DNA of 64,000 nucleotides from Streptomyces sulfonofaciens. GTDB taxonomy: Bacteria; Actinomycetota; Actinomycetes; Streptomycetales; Streptomycetaceae. Positions 18,035 through 26,793 of this stretch are shown here, one piece after another (position 1 is the first letter of the stretch; the number at the start of each line of letters is the position of its first letter). The stretch lies in assembly GCF_014656295.1 (NCBI RefSeq), contig NZ_BNCD01000004.1:186001-250000 (forward strand), written 5' to 3'. The notes beneath the pieces were generated by a model. That model was given only the letters and a program-made list of their open reading frames with translations. It was not told where the DNA came from and ran no database searches. The position numbers and the translations under genes were made by a program.

Positions 18035-19639
18035 ATGAACCGCAGGTCCTTGGTGCTGCCGGCCGTCGTCGGCCTCCTCGCCCCGGTACTCGCCGCCTGC
18101 GGCGGATCCGGAGGCGGTAGCGACGACAAGGCCATCGTGGTCGGCACCACCGACCGGTTCTCCGTCTCCAAGGAGGTGCCCGCCCCGCTCGACCCCGCCT
18201 ACGCGTATGACGCGGGCGCCTGGAACGTGCTGCGCCAGACCCTCCAGACCCTGATGGCCCTGCCCAGGGGCGGCGGCGATCCGGTGCCCGAGGCGGCCCG
18301 CCGGTGCGGCTTCACCGACACCGGGGACGAGCGGTACGCCTGCACCCTCCGCTCCGGGCTGGCCTTCGCCAACGGCGACCCCGTCACCGCCGCCGACGTG
18401 AAGTACTCCGTCGAGCGGGTGCTGCGCATCAAGGCCGACGGCGGGCCCTCGGGCCTGCTCTCCAACATCGACGTGGTCGAGACCCAGGGCGACAGCAAGG
18501 TCGTCTTCCACCTCAAGACGCCGGACGCCACCTTCCCCTACAAGCTGGCCACCCCCGCCGCCGGGATCGTCGAGCCCTCCCACTACCCCGCCAACCGGCT
18601 CCGCACCGGCTTCGAGGTCGACGGCTCCGGCCCCTACCGGCTCCGGGCCCAGGCGGTCAAGGGCACCCTGGTCAAGGCCGTATTCACCAAGAACCCGCAC
18701 TACACGGGCGACCTGCACCCCAAGAGCGACCGGGTCGAGCTGCGCAGCTTCCCCGAGGACCCGGACGCCATGGGCCGGGCCCTGGAGAAGGGTGACATCG
18801 ACCTGATGGCGCGCACCCTGTCGCCCGAGCAGATAAAGAAGTACACCGAAGACCCCGGCGGCAGCGTCAACCTGGTCGAGTCACCCGGCCTTGAGATCCG
18901 CTACCTCGCCTTCGACACCGATGCGCCGCCCGTCGAGAACAAGGCCGTCCGGCAGGCCATGGCGCAGATCGTGGATCGCGGCGCCCTCGCCTCCCGCGTC
19001 TACGGGAGCACCGCCGAGCCGCTGTACTCGCTGGTTCCCGCCACCATCACCGGCCACACCAACGCCTTCTTCAACACCTACGGCAACCCCAGCCCCGCCA
19101 AGGCCCGCGACATCCTCAAGAAGGCCGGTGTCAGCACCCCCGTCAAGCTGACGCTGCACTACACCACCGACCACTACGGCCACGCCACCGAGAAGGAGTT
19201 CGAGACGCTGCGGCAGCAGCTCGACAGCAGCGGACTCTTCCGTGCCGACATCGTGGGCACGCCCTGGAACCAGTACCGCGCCCAGCAGCTCAAGGGCCGC
19301 TACGCCGTCTACGGCCTGGGCTGGTTCCCCGACTTCCCCGACGCCGACAACTTCATCGCGCCCTTCCTCGACAAGGACAACTTCCTCGCCTCGCCCTACG
19401 CCAACCGCACCATCCGCGACGAGCTGATACCGCAGTCCCGTCGTGAGGCGGACCGGCTCAACGCGTCGAACAGCCTCACCCGGATCCAGGACATCGTCGC
19501 CGACGACGTACCGGTGCTGCCCCTGTGGCAGGGCAAGCAGTACGTGGCCGCGCGCGATGACATCCAGGGCGCCGAGTGGGCCCTCGACACCTCATCGAAC
19601 CTCCAGTTGTGGGAGCTCAGCCGCGGCGTCAGCGACTGA
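18035..19639 (+). CDS. Solute-binding lipoprotein, SBP family 5 (first copy)
   Basis: A 534-residue extracellular solute-binding protein of the peptide/nickel (SBP_bac_5) family. The signal peptide ends in a lipobox (VLAAC), so it should be a membrane-anchored lipoprotein. Typical blocks follow: FANGDPVTAADVKYSVERVL and GSGPYRL. It would capture an oligopeptide or similar ligand for an ABC importer. No permease or ATPase gene is nearby; a homologous lipoprotein gene follows after 31 bases. The ATG at 18035 follows GAGG. It could also serve as a signal-binding protein; ligand unknown. Confidence 0.9.
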   Translation: MNRRSLVLPAVVGLLAPVLAACGGSGGGSDDKAIVVGTTDRFSVSKEVPAPLDPAYAYDAGAWNVLRQTLQTLMALPRGGGDPVPEAARRCGFTDTGDERYACTLRSGLAFANGDPVTAADVKYSVERVLRIKADGGPSGLLSNIDVVETQGDSKVVFHLKTPDATFPYKLATPAAGIVEPSHYPANRLRTGFEVDGSGPYRLRAQAVKGTLVKAVFTKNPHYTGDLHPKSDRVELRSFPEDPDAMGRALEKGDIDLMARTLSPEQIKKYTEDPGGSVNLVESPGLEIRYLAFDTDAPPVENKAVRQAMAQIVDRGALASRVYGSTAEPLYSLVPATITGHTNAFFNTYGNPSPAKARDILKKAGVSTPVKLTLHYTTDHYGHATEKEFETLRQQLDSSGLFRADIVGTPWNQYRAQQLKGRYAVYGLGWFPDFPDADNFIAPFLDKDNFLASPYANRTIRDELIPQSRREADRLNASNSLTRIQDIVADDVPVLPLWQGKQYVAARDDIQGAEWALDTSSNLQLWELSRGVSD

Positions 19640-19670
19640 CCCACCGAGCAGAACGACCGAGACACAGCAC

Positions 19671-21263
19671 ATGCACATGACCTTGCGCAAACGGTGGCCG
19701 GCCCTCGTCCTCGCCGCCGGACTGGCCGGGGCCCTCCTCACGGGCTGCGGCAGCAACCAGGGCGGCTCCGCCGGGACGGGAGAGCCGGTGGTCGTGGGCA
19801 TGTCCGACGACGTGCTGGCGACCGACCCGGCCTCCGGCTACGACCCGGGCTCCTGGCTGCTGTTCAACAACGTCTTCCAGTCGCTGCTCAGCTTCCCCAA
19901 GGGCGCCACGGAGCCCGCACCGGAAGCGGCCCGCTCCTGCGGGTTCACGAACACCCGCAGCACGGTCTACCGCTGCACCCTGCGGGACGGACTGAAGTTC
20001 AGCAACGGCGACCGCCTCACCGCAACCGATGTGAAGTACTCCTTCGACCGGATGATGCGCATAAACGATCCTGCGGGTCCGGCCGTCATGTTCCCCACGC
20101 TCGGCAAGGTGGAGACACCCGACGCGCACACCGTCGTCTTCACCCTCAAGGTCCCCGACGCCACCTTCCCCAGCAAGATCGCTTCCGGCGCCGGATCCAT
20201 CGTCGACCACCGCGCCTACCCGGCCGACCGGCTGCGCACCGACGGCAAGGCCATCGGCTCCGGCCCCTACACCCTGGACTCGTTCGGCAAGAAGCAGGCC
20301 GTCTTCGGGATCAACGCCCAGTACAAGGGCACCGCCCACGTCCGCAACTCCGGCGTCACCCTCGCCTTCTTCCACGGCGACCAGCAGCGCCTGAAGCAGG
20401 CGCTGCTCGACAACGACGTCGACCTCGCCTACCGCGGCCTGGCCGCCAAGGACATCGCCGACATCCAGCAGGACGCCGCCAGCGACAGCAAGGGCATCGA
20501 CGTGGTCGAGGGCACCAGCGCCGAAGTCCAGCACCTCGTCTTCAACATGGCCGACCCGGTGGCCGGCAGGCTTGCCGTACGCAAGGCCATCGCCTACCTG
20601 ATCGACAGGAACGCCCTGATCAACAAGGTGTACGACAACACCGCCACCCCGCTCTACTCGATCATCCCGGCGGGCATCGTCGGCCACAACACGGCCTTCT
20701 TCGACACCTACGGCCCCCATCCGCAGCCGGCCAGGGCCGAGGAGGCGCTGCGCGCCGACGGCATCACCGGCAAGGTCAAGCTCACGCTGTGGTCCACCCC
20801 GTCCCGCTACGGTCCCGCGACGGACCAGGAGCTCAGGACCATCGCCGACCAGCTCAACGCCAGCGGCCTCTTCGACGCCGACATGAAGTCCGTCGCCTTC
20901 GACCAGTACCAGCGCGACATCAAGAGCGGCAAGTACGGCGTCTACGTCAAGGGATGGGTGCCCGACTACCCGGACCCCGACAACTTCACCCAGCCCTTCT
21001 TCGGTGCCGGCAACGTTCTCGACAACCACTTCGAGAACCGGACGATCACCAAGGACATCATCCCGAGCACCGACGCGCGGAGTGACCGCACCGCGACCAT
21101 CGGGGACTACGGCAGGCTCCAGGACATCGTCGCCGACGACCTGCCCATCCTGCCCGTCTGGCAGGCCAAGCAGTACGCGGTCGTGCACGGCAACGTCTAC
21201 GGTGTGGAGAACTGCCTCGACCCTTCGACCGTGTTCCGCTTCTGGGAGATCAGCAAGGACTGA
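19671..21263 (+). CDS. Solute-binding lipoprotein, SBP family 5 (second copy)
   Basis: A 530-residue paralogue of the preceding lipoprotein, with signal peptide and lipobox LLTGC. It carries the same family blocks (FSNGDRLTATDVKYSFDRMM, GSGPYTL, DYPDPDNFTQPFF) and similar length, so the pair arose by an old tandem duplication; identity is moderate by eye. Starts at 19671 and 19677 are both in frame; I chose the first. The genes are 31 bases apart and probably co-transcribed. No membrane components of an ABC transporter accompany them. A hairpin shared with the convergent response regulator follows. Confidence 0.9.
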   Translation: MHMTLRKRWPALVLAAGLAGALLTGCGSNQGGSAGTGEPVVVGMSDDVLATDPASGYDPGSWLLFNNVFQSLLSFPKGATEPAPEAARSCGFTNTRSTVYRCTLRDGLKFSNGDRLTATDVKYSFDRMMRINDPAGPAVMFPTLGKVETPDAHTVVFTLKVPDATFPSKIASGAGSIVDHRAYPADRLRTDGKAIGSGPYTLDSFGKKQAVFGINAQYKGTAHVRNSGVTLAFFHGDQQRLKQALLDNDVDLAYRGLAAKDIADIQQDAASDSKGIDVVEGTSAEVQHLVFNMADPVAGRLAVRKAIAYLIDRNALINKVYDNTATPLYSIIPAGIVGHNTAFFDTYGPHPQPARAEEALRADGITGKVKLTLWSTPSRYGPATDQELRTIADQLNASGLFDADMKSVAFDQYQRDIKSGKYGVYVKGWVPDYPDPDNFTQPFFGAGNVLDNHFENRTITKDIIPSTDARSDRTATIGDYGRLQDIVADDLPILPVWQAKQYAVVHGNVYGVENCLDPSTVFRFWEISKD

Positions 21264-21279
21264 GGCACGGCACCCGGCG

Positions 21280-21307
21280 GGCCCGGCGCCACCAGGGCGC
21301 CCGGGCC
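21280..21307. terminator. Hairpin between convergent genes
   Basis: GGCCCGG-CGCC and GGCGCCCGGGCC form a stem of about 11 bp with one bulged base and a 5-base loop. It lies between the lipoprotein stop and the response-regulator stop and could act in both directions. Confidence 0.5.
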
Positions 21308-21314
21308 GCACCGG

Positions 21315-21986
21315 TCACTGCGCGCCCGGCCGGACCAGACCGCTCTCGTAGGCGTAGACCGCGGCCTGCACCCGGTCCCGCAGACCCAGCTTCGTCAGCA
21401 CGTGCCCGACATGGGTCTTCACCGTCGTCTCGCTGACGAACAGGTCCGCGGCGATCTCCGCGTTCGACAGTCCGCGTGCCACCAGTTTGAGCACCTCCAC
21501 CTCGCGCTCCGTGAGCGTGTGCAAAGTGTCGGGCACCGGGTCGTCACCCGAGGGAAGGTGGCCCGCGTACTTGTCGAGCAGCCGGCGGGTGATGCTCGGC
21601 GCCAGCAGCGCCTCGCCCGCCGCGACCACCCGGATCGCCTGGACCAGCTCGTTCGCCGGAGCGTCCTTCAGCAGGAAGCCGCTCGCCCCCGCCCGCAGCG
21701 CCTCCACCACGTACTCGTCCAGGTCGAACGTCGTCAGGACCAGTACCTTCGCCGGGCCGTCCCGGCCCGGCCCCGCGATCTGGCGCGTGGCCTCCACACC
21801 GTCCATCCGCGGCATCCTGATGTCCATCAGCACCACGTCGGGTTGCAGCGCCCGCACCTGGTCGAGGGCCTGCAGACCGTCCCCGGCCTCGCCGACGACC
21901 GCGATGTCCTGCTCGGCCTCCAGGATCATCCGGAAGCCCGTGCGCAGCAGCGGCTGGTCGTCGACCAGCAGGACGCGGATGGCCAC
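21315..21986 (-). CDS. NarL/LuxR-type response regulator (orphan)
   Basis: A 223-residue two-component response regulator. The receiver domain spans about residues 3-120, with acidic pocket residues in LLVDDQ, the phospho-acceptor aspartate in VVLMDIRMPRMDG, and the conserved lysine in FLLKDAPANEL. A LuxR-type helix-turn-helix covers about 150-215 (LTEREVEVLKLVARGLSNAEIA and ETTVKTHVGHVLTKLGLRDR). The GTG at 21986 is preceded by AAGGAGAC. No histidine kinase gene lies next to it, so the partner and target genes are unknown. Confidence 0.94.
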   Translation of the reverse strand: MAIRVLLVDDQPLLRTGFRMILEAEQDIAVVGEAGDGLQALDQVRALQPDVVLMDIRMPRMDGVEATRQIAGPGRDGPAKVLVLTTFDLDEYVVEALRAGASGFLLKDAPANELVQAIRVVAAGEALLAPSITRRLLDKYAGHLPSGDDPVPDTLHTLTEREVEVLKLVARGLSNAEIAADLFVSETTVKTHVGHVLTKLGLRDRVQAAVYAYESGLVRPGAQ

Positions 21987-22000
21987 GTGTGTCTCCTTCG

Positions 22001-23119
22001 CTAGTGGGGCCCCATTCTGCCCTGCGGGCCCTCGCCCGACCCAGCCGCCCCGAGCGGCAGGGCAAGGGGCAGCGGATACGGCGGGGGAGTGCCGCCGAAC
22101 TCCGGACACACCGCACGGTGGTCGCACCAACCACACAGCTTCGAGGGCCGCGGCCGCCAGTCACCCGTCTCGGTCGCCAGCCGGATCGCCTCCCACAGCG
22201 CGTGCAGCTTGCGCTCCACCGCCTCCAGGTCCGACTGGACCGGGTCGTGCGTCACCACGTCACCACTGCCGAGGTAGACGAGCTGGAGACGGCGCGGGAC
22301 GACCCCCTTCAGACGCCACACCACCAGTGCGTAGAAGTTCATCTGGAACAGCGCGCCCTGGGCGTATTCGGGGCGCGGCGCCTTGCCCGTCTTGTAGTCG
22401 ACGATGCGCACCTCGCCGGTCGGGGCGACGTCGACCCGGTCGATGATCCCGCGCAGCCGAAGGCCCGAGTCCAACCGGGTCTCCACGAACAGCTCGCGCT
22501 CCGCCGGTTCCAGACGCGTCGGGTCCTCCAGCGTGAACCAGCGCTCCACCAGCTCCTCGGCCTCGGCGAGCCAGCGCGAGAGGCTCGCGCCCGCCTCTTC
22601 CTCGCCCTCGTCCGAGAACAGCTCCGCAAGCTCGGGGCGGGCCTGCCGCAGCCGCTCCCACTGCCCCGGTACCAGTGACTTCGCCCGGGGCGCGGTGCGC
22701 TGCGCCGCGGGCGCGTCGAACAGCCGCTCCAGCACGGCGTGCACCAGCGTGCCCCGCGTGGCCGCCCTGCTCGGCTTCTCCGGCAGCCGGTCGATCACCC
22801 GGAAGCGGTACAGCAGCGGACACTGCATGAAGTCGCCGGCCCGCGACGGCGACAGCGACGCCGGCCACGCCGCGCCCCCGCCCCGGCCCGCCCCGTGCCG
22901 CGCCGCCGGACCTGCGCCCGCAGCGCCGCTCCCGCCCGCGCCTTCGGCACCGTCCGCGGCTTCGCCACCGCCCGCGCCGTCGGCCCCGTCTGCGCCGCCC
23001 GTGCCGACTGCGTCGACCCCGGCCGGGTCGATCCGGTCCTGCGCGGTGCCTCCGCGCTCCCCGCCGGCCGCACCGCCCCCGCCCTCAGTGCCGGCCACGC
23101 CGGCCGCGCTGCTCTCCAT
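22001..23119 (-). CDS. RecB-like PD-(D/E)XK nuclease with 4Fe-4S cysteines
   Basis: A 372-residue RecB-family exonuclease. The catalytic core reads RGIIDRVDV then VRIVDYKTGKAP, giving the D...DxK nuclease triad, followed by the QMNFYALV helix. Four cysteines fit an iron-sulfur cluster as in AddB and Cas4 nucleases: one in FMQCPLLYRF and three in LCGWCDHRAVCPEF. The N-terminal 90 residues are Gly/Ala repeats and probably disordered. Probably a DNA-repair nuclease; the target is unknown. It begins close to and divergent from the M50 protease gene. Confidence 0.88.
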   Translation of the reverse strand: MESSAAGVAGTEGGGGAAGGERGGTAQDRIDPAGVDAVGTGGADGADGAGGGEAADGAEGAGGSGAAGAGPAARHGAGRGGGAAWPASLSPSRAGDFMQCPLLYRFRVIDRLPEKPSRAATRGTLVHAVLERLFDAPAAQRTAPRAKSLVPGQWERLRQARPELAELFSDEGEEEAGASLSRWLAEAEELVERWFTLEDPTRLEPAERELFVETRLDSGLRLRGIIDRVDVAPTGEVRIVDYKTGKAPRPEYAQGALFQMNFYALVVWRLKGVVPRRLQLVYLGSGDVVTHDPVQSDLEAVERKLHALWEAIRLATETGDWRPRPSKLCGWCDHRAVCPEFGGTPPPYPLPLALPLGAAGSGEGPQGRMGPH

Positions 23120-23228
23120 GAGCCAAGACCCTACGACCCGCCACTGACACCCCGGCGCATACCATCGACGCCAGACCCTCTCGCCCTGCATGATCAGGAG
23201 CGAGGAACGCTTCGAACGAGGGGACATC

Positions 23229-24788
23229 GTGGACGAGAGCGGCGGGAGCGGGCAGCCGCTGTCGGGCGACGGCGGCACGGACGACCGCGACGCCGATCGG
23301 GAACACCCCGGGACCCCTCGGTGTTCTGGAGGAACAGAGCACCCACAGCAATCCGAGGGCAACGTGGCACGCCCAGAGCACACCCAGGAAACCGCGAGCA
23401 CCGCCGACACGGCGAACACCGCAGACACCGCGAACACCGCCGGCGCCCCGAAGGCAGCGGACAGCGCGGCGGCAGATCGAGCGCCGGCCGCGGGTCCCGC
23501 CGGCATGGACACCTCCCGAGCAGCATCCGGCGAGTACCCGGGTCCCCCGGACGGGGCCGGCACCGGTGGCCCGCCGCCAGAGCCCATCGGCACCACCACC
23601 CCGCCGCCGGGCAAGCCCGGGCCGCCCCGCAAACAGGGGCCGGGCGGCGGCATCCTCATGGGGCGCCCGTTCGGCGTGCCCGTCTACGTCGCCCCGAGCT
23701 GGTTCCTCGTCGCCGCCCTCATCACCTGGGTCTTCGGCGGACAGCTCGAACGCGTCCTGCCCGAGCTCGGCGCCGCCCGCTACCTCGTCTCCCTCTTCTT
23801 CGCGGTCGCCTTCTACGGTTCCGTCCTCATCCACGAACTCGCCCACACCGTGGCCGCGCTCCGCTTCCACCTGCCCGTGCGCCGCATCCAGCTCCAGTTC
23901 TTCGGCGGCGTCTCGGAGATCGAGAAGGAGTCCGAGACACCCGGCCGCGAGTTCACCCTCGCCTTCGTGGGGCCCCTGCTCTCCCTCGTCCTGTCGGCCG
24001 TCTTCTACGCGGTCCTGCAGATCGTCGAACCGGGCACCGTCCCCGGTGTGCTCCTCGCCGGGCTGATGGCCTCCAACCTGATCGTCGCCGTCTTCAACCT
24101 CCTGCCCGGCCTGCCCCTCGACGGCGGCCGGATGCTCCGCGCCGTCGTCTGGAAGATCAGCGGCAAACCCATGACCGGCACCGTCGCCGCCGCCTGGGTC
24201 GGCCGTGCCCTCGCCGTCGCCGTCCTCGTCGGCCTGCCGCTGCTCACCCAGACGGGCGCGCTCGGCTCGCGCGCCGCCGACACCACCGGCATGGACACCC
24301 TCACCAACGCCCTGCTGGCCGCGATCCTCGCCGCCATCATCTGGACCGGCGCCGGCAACAGCCTGCGCATGGCCCGGCTCCGGGAGCACCTGCCGGAACT
24401 GCGCGCGCGCTCGCTCACCCGGCGCGCCGTCCCCGTGCAGAGCGACACGCCCCTGTCCGAAGCGCTGCGCCGCGCCAACGAGGCGGGTGCCCGCGCGCTC
24501 GTCGTCGTCGACCCCCAGGGCGGCCCCCTCGCCGTCGTGCGTGAGAGCGCCATCGTCGGCATCCCCGAGCACCGCCGTCCCTGGGTCCCCGTCAGCGGGC
24601 TGGCCCAGGAGCTCACCGACGGCATGCGCGTCTCCGCCGAGCTGGCGGGGGAGGAGCTCCTCGACGTCCTGCGCACCACCCCCGCCACCGAGTACCTCGT
24701 CGTGGAGGCGACCGGCGAGATCTACGGCGTGCTGTCCGCGGCCGACGTCGAGCGCGCCTTCGTCAAGGCCATGGCCCGCCCGAGCTGA
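23229..24788 (+). CDS. Site-2 protease family zinc metallopeptidase (M50) with CBS domains
   Basis: A 519-residue integral membrane metalloprotease. I chose GTG 23229 over ATG 23190 because it has a GAGGGG ribosome site. The first 120 or so residues are acidic and disordered and contain TADTAN repeats. The membrane core carries HELAH with H202, E203 and H206 and the second metal motif in LLPGLPLDGGRM, as in intramembrane S2P-type proteases of the SpoIVFB/CBS group. A C-terminal CBS pair (about 380-515) may sense adenine nucleotides. The substrate might be an anti-sigma factor or membrane peptide; not determinable. trmI follows after 50 bases. Confidence 0.92.
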   Translation: MDESGGSGQPLSGDGGTDDRDADREHPGTPRCSGGTEHPQQSEGNVARPEHTQETASTADTANTADTANTAGAPKAADSAAADRAPAAGPAGMDTSRAASGEYPGPPDGAGTGGPPPEPIGTTTPPPGKPGPPRKQGPGGGILMGRPFGVPVYVAPSWFLVAALITWVFGGQLERVLPELGAARYLVSLFFAVAFYGSVLIHELAHTVAALRFHLPVRRIQLQFFGGVSEIEKESETPGREFTLAFVGPLLSLVLSAVFYAVLQIVEPGTVPGVLLAGLMASNLIVAVFNLLPGLPLDGGRMLRAVVWKISGKPMTGTVAAAWVGRALAVAVLVGLPLLTQTGALGSRAADTTGMDTLTNALLAAILAAIIWTGAGNSLRMARLREHLPELRARSLTRRAVPVQSDTPLSEALRRANEAGARALVVVDPQGGPLAVVRESAIVGIPEHRRPWVPVSGLAQELTDGMRVSAELAGEELLDVLRTTPATEYLVVEATGEIYGVLSAADVERAFVKAMARPS

Positions 24789-24838
24789 CCCCCGCCCGCG
24801 CGGTCCGAGCCCGTCCCGCCGACCGGTAGGCTGGTCAC

Positions 24839-25741
24839 ATGTCCGAACCGACCGGTGCCGCCCGCCGCCGCGGGCCCTTCAAGGTCGGGGACCAGGTCCA
24901 GCTCACCGACCCCAAGGGACGCCACTACACGTTCACGCTCGAAGCCGGGAAGAACTTCCACACCCACAAGGGATCCTTCCCCCACGACGAGCTGATCGGC
25001 GCCCCCGAAGGCAGTGTTGTCCGCACCACGGGGAGCGTCGCCTACCTGGCGCTGCGCCCCCTGCTCCCCGACTACGTCCTGTCCATGCCACGCGGTGCAG
25101 CCGTGGTCTACCCGAAGGACGCGGGACAGATCCTGTCCTTCGCCGACATCTTCCCCGGCGCCCGTGTCGTCGAGGCAGGCGTCGGCTCCGGATCCCTCAG
25201 CGCCTTCCTGCTGCGGGCCATCGGCGACCAGGGCATGCTGCACTCCTACGAGCGCCGCGCGGACTTCGCGGACATCGCCCGGCAGAACGTCGAACGCTAC
25301 TTCGGCGCTCCCCACCCCGCCTGGCAGCTCACCATCGGCGATCTCCAGGACCACCTCTCGGACACGGACGTCGACCGCGTCATCCTCGACATGCTCGCCC
25401 CCTGGGAGTGCCTCGACGCCGTCTCCAAGGCCCTCGTACCCGGCGGCATCCTCTGCTCCTACGTCGCCACCACCACCCAGTTGGCGCGCACCGTCGAGTC
25501 CATCCGCGAGATCGGCTGCTTCAACGAGCCCACGGCCTGGGAGACGATGATCCGCAACTGGCACATCGAGGGCCTCGCCGTCCGGCCCGACCACCGCATG
25601 ATCGGACACACCGGCTTCCTGCTCACGGCCCGCCGCCTGGCCGACGGGGTGGAGCCCCCGATGCGCCGCCGCAGGCCCGCCAAGGGTGCCTACGGCGAGG
25701 ACTACGCGGGCCCCAACGCGGACGGGGGCACCCCCCGCTAG
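24839..25741 (+). CDS. trmI: tRNA (adenine-58-N1)-methyltransferase TrmI
   Basis: A 300-residue class I methyltransferase that makes m1A58 in the T-loop of tRNAs using S-adenosylmethionine. The N-terminal small beta domain (about 10-75) begins FKVGDQVQLTDPKGRHYTF. The SAM-binding motif I is VVEAGVGSGSLSAFLL (about 110-125), and DMLAPWECLD matches the family motif IV region. It follows the M50 protease with a 50-base gap, so they may be co-transcribed. In actinobacteria the gene is often near the proteasome ATPase, as here. Confidence 0.94.
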   Translation: MSEPTGAARRRGPFKVGDQVQLTDPKGRHYTFTLEAGKNFHTHKGSFPHDELIGAPEGSVVRTTGSVAYLALRPLLPDYVLSMPRGAAVVYPKDAGQILSFADIFPGARVVEAGVGSGSLSAFLLRAIGDQGMLHSYERRADFADIARQNVERYFGAPHPAWQLTIGDLQDHLSDTDVDRVILDMLAPWECLDAVSKALVPGGILCSYVATTTQLARTVESIREIGCFNEPTAWETMIRNWHIEGLAVRPDHRMIGHTGFLLTARRLADGVEPPMRRRRPAKGAYGEDYAGPNADGGTPR

Positions 25742-26187
25742 CACCGCCGGGCCCGCGGGCGGCGGCGGTCCTCCGGCTCCGAGTGCGCGCAGCGGTGCGG
25801 CACCCGCGGAAGCGTGCGTGCCCGGGGCTGGTGTGCACCCGCACACCGGTACCGGCCACCGCCGATCACCGCCGGCCCACGCCGAACCACTCCGGATCAC
25901 CGCCGCCGACCGGCAACCCCACCCGGCCGCCGTCCAGTTCCCCACCCGGGGCCCGGACGGCGGCCCCTTCGCAAGCGCGGGCGAGCCCCGGCCGCCGACG
26001 CCCTCCCGCGCCCGCTCCCCGGCCCCGCACGCCCGCTCCCGCACCCGCCCTCCCGTTTGCCTGACGCAACGGCAGCCCGCCGGCACCCCGGCGTTCCCCG
26101 GCCCTGTGAGATATGGCACCATGCTGGCCACCCACCCCGCCTGACCCCTGCTCCCCGCCGGCACAGCCTCCACAGGAGACCCTCCTA
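25742..26187. other. Intergenic region between trmI and the small exported protein
   Basis: These 446 bases are C-rich and contain no convincing gene. Close to the next gene a GAGATATGGCACC stretch is the only AT-rich patch and could hold a promoter. I see no clear terminator. Confidence 0.35.
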
Positions 26188-26793
26188 GTGCAGCAATCCG
26201 TTGTCCCGGAACTCGCACTCGCACACACCGCGACCCGCCCCATCCACTGGGTCGCCACCGCCACGGCCGTCGCCGCGGTCGTCGCCCTCTCCGGCTTCCT
26301 CCAGCCCGGCGCCGCCACCGCCACCGCCGCCCGATCGGGCGCATCCGCGACCACCAAAGCCGCCCCCCACGCGACCGCGCTCCCCGCTCCCGACCCCGGC
26401 GCCGTCAGCTACCCCCTGGAGTGCGGCCCGGCCAAGGCCCTCGTGCAGAGCTCGGCCACCGGCGACCTCGACGGCGACGGCCGCCCCGAGACCCTCGCCG
26501 TCGTGCACTGCGACGCGGGATCCGGTACCCCGCCGGACGCCCTCTACGTACTCACCGCGCCCGCCGACGACCAGAGCGCCGCCGCCCGCGTCGTCGCCAC
26601 CCTCGTCGACCCCGGGGACCGCGACACCGTCACCGGCCTCACGGTGCGCAACGCCACCGTCACCGCCACCCTGCTCGGCTACTCGTCCCCCGATGTGCCG
26701 AGCTGCTGCCCCGACCAGCGGCAGAAGGCCGCCTGGACCTGGCGCGACGGGGCGTTCCGGCGCTCCACGCCGGCCCAGGCGCGCACCGTCTGA
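26188..26793 (+). CDS. Small exported hypothetical protein
   Basis: A 201-residue protein not recognised beyond a likely exported nature. The GTG at 26188 follows AGGAGACC. One hydrophobic segment near residues 20-40 (WVATATAVAAVVALSGFL) is preceded by only weak positive charge and could be a signal anchor. The mature part contains GDLDGDGRPETLAVV, resembling a calcium-binding FG-GAP/VCBS-type repeat in surface proteins, and a cysteine pair in PSCCPDQ. It precedes the proteasome ATPase by 699 bases and is probably separate. Function unknown. Confidence 0.7.
   Translation: MQQSVVPELALAHTATRPIHWVATATAVAAVVALSGFLQPGAATATAARSGASATTKAAPHATALPAPDPGAVSYPLECGPAKALVQSSATGDLDGDGRPETLAVVHCDAGSGTPPDALYVLTAPADDQSAAARVVATLVDPGDRDTVTGLTVRNATVTATLLGYSSPDVPSCCPDQRQKAAWTWRDGAFRRSTPAQARTV

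Noticed and set aside
17731..18120. A 129-residue ORF overlapping the start of the first lipoprotein
   Set aside because: Its downstream half is frame-shifted reading of the lipoprotein signal peptide, so the ORF as a whole is not a gene. Only its cysteine-rich start is mentioned as a finding.
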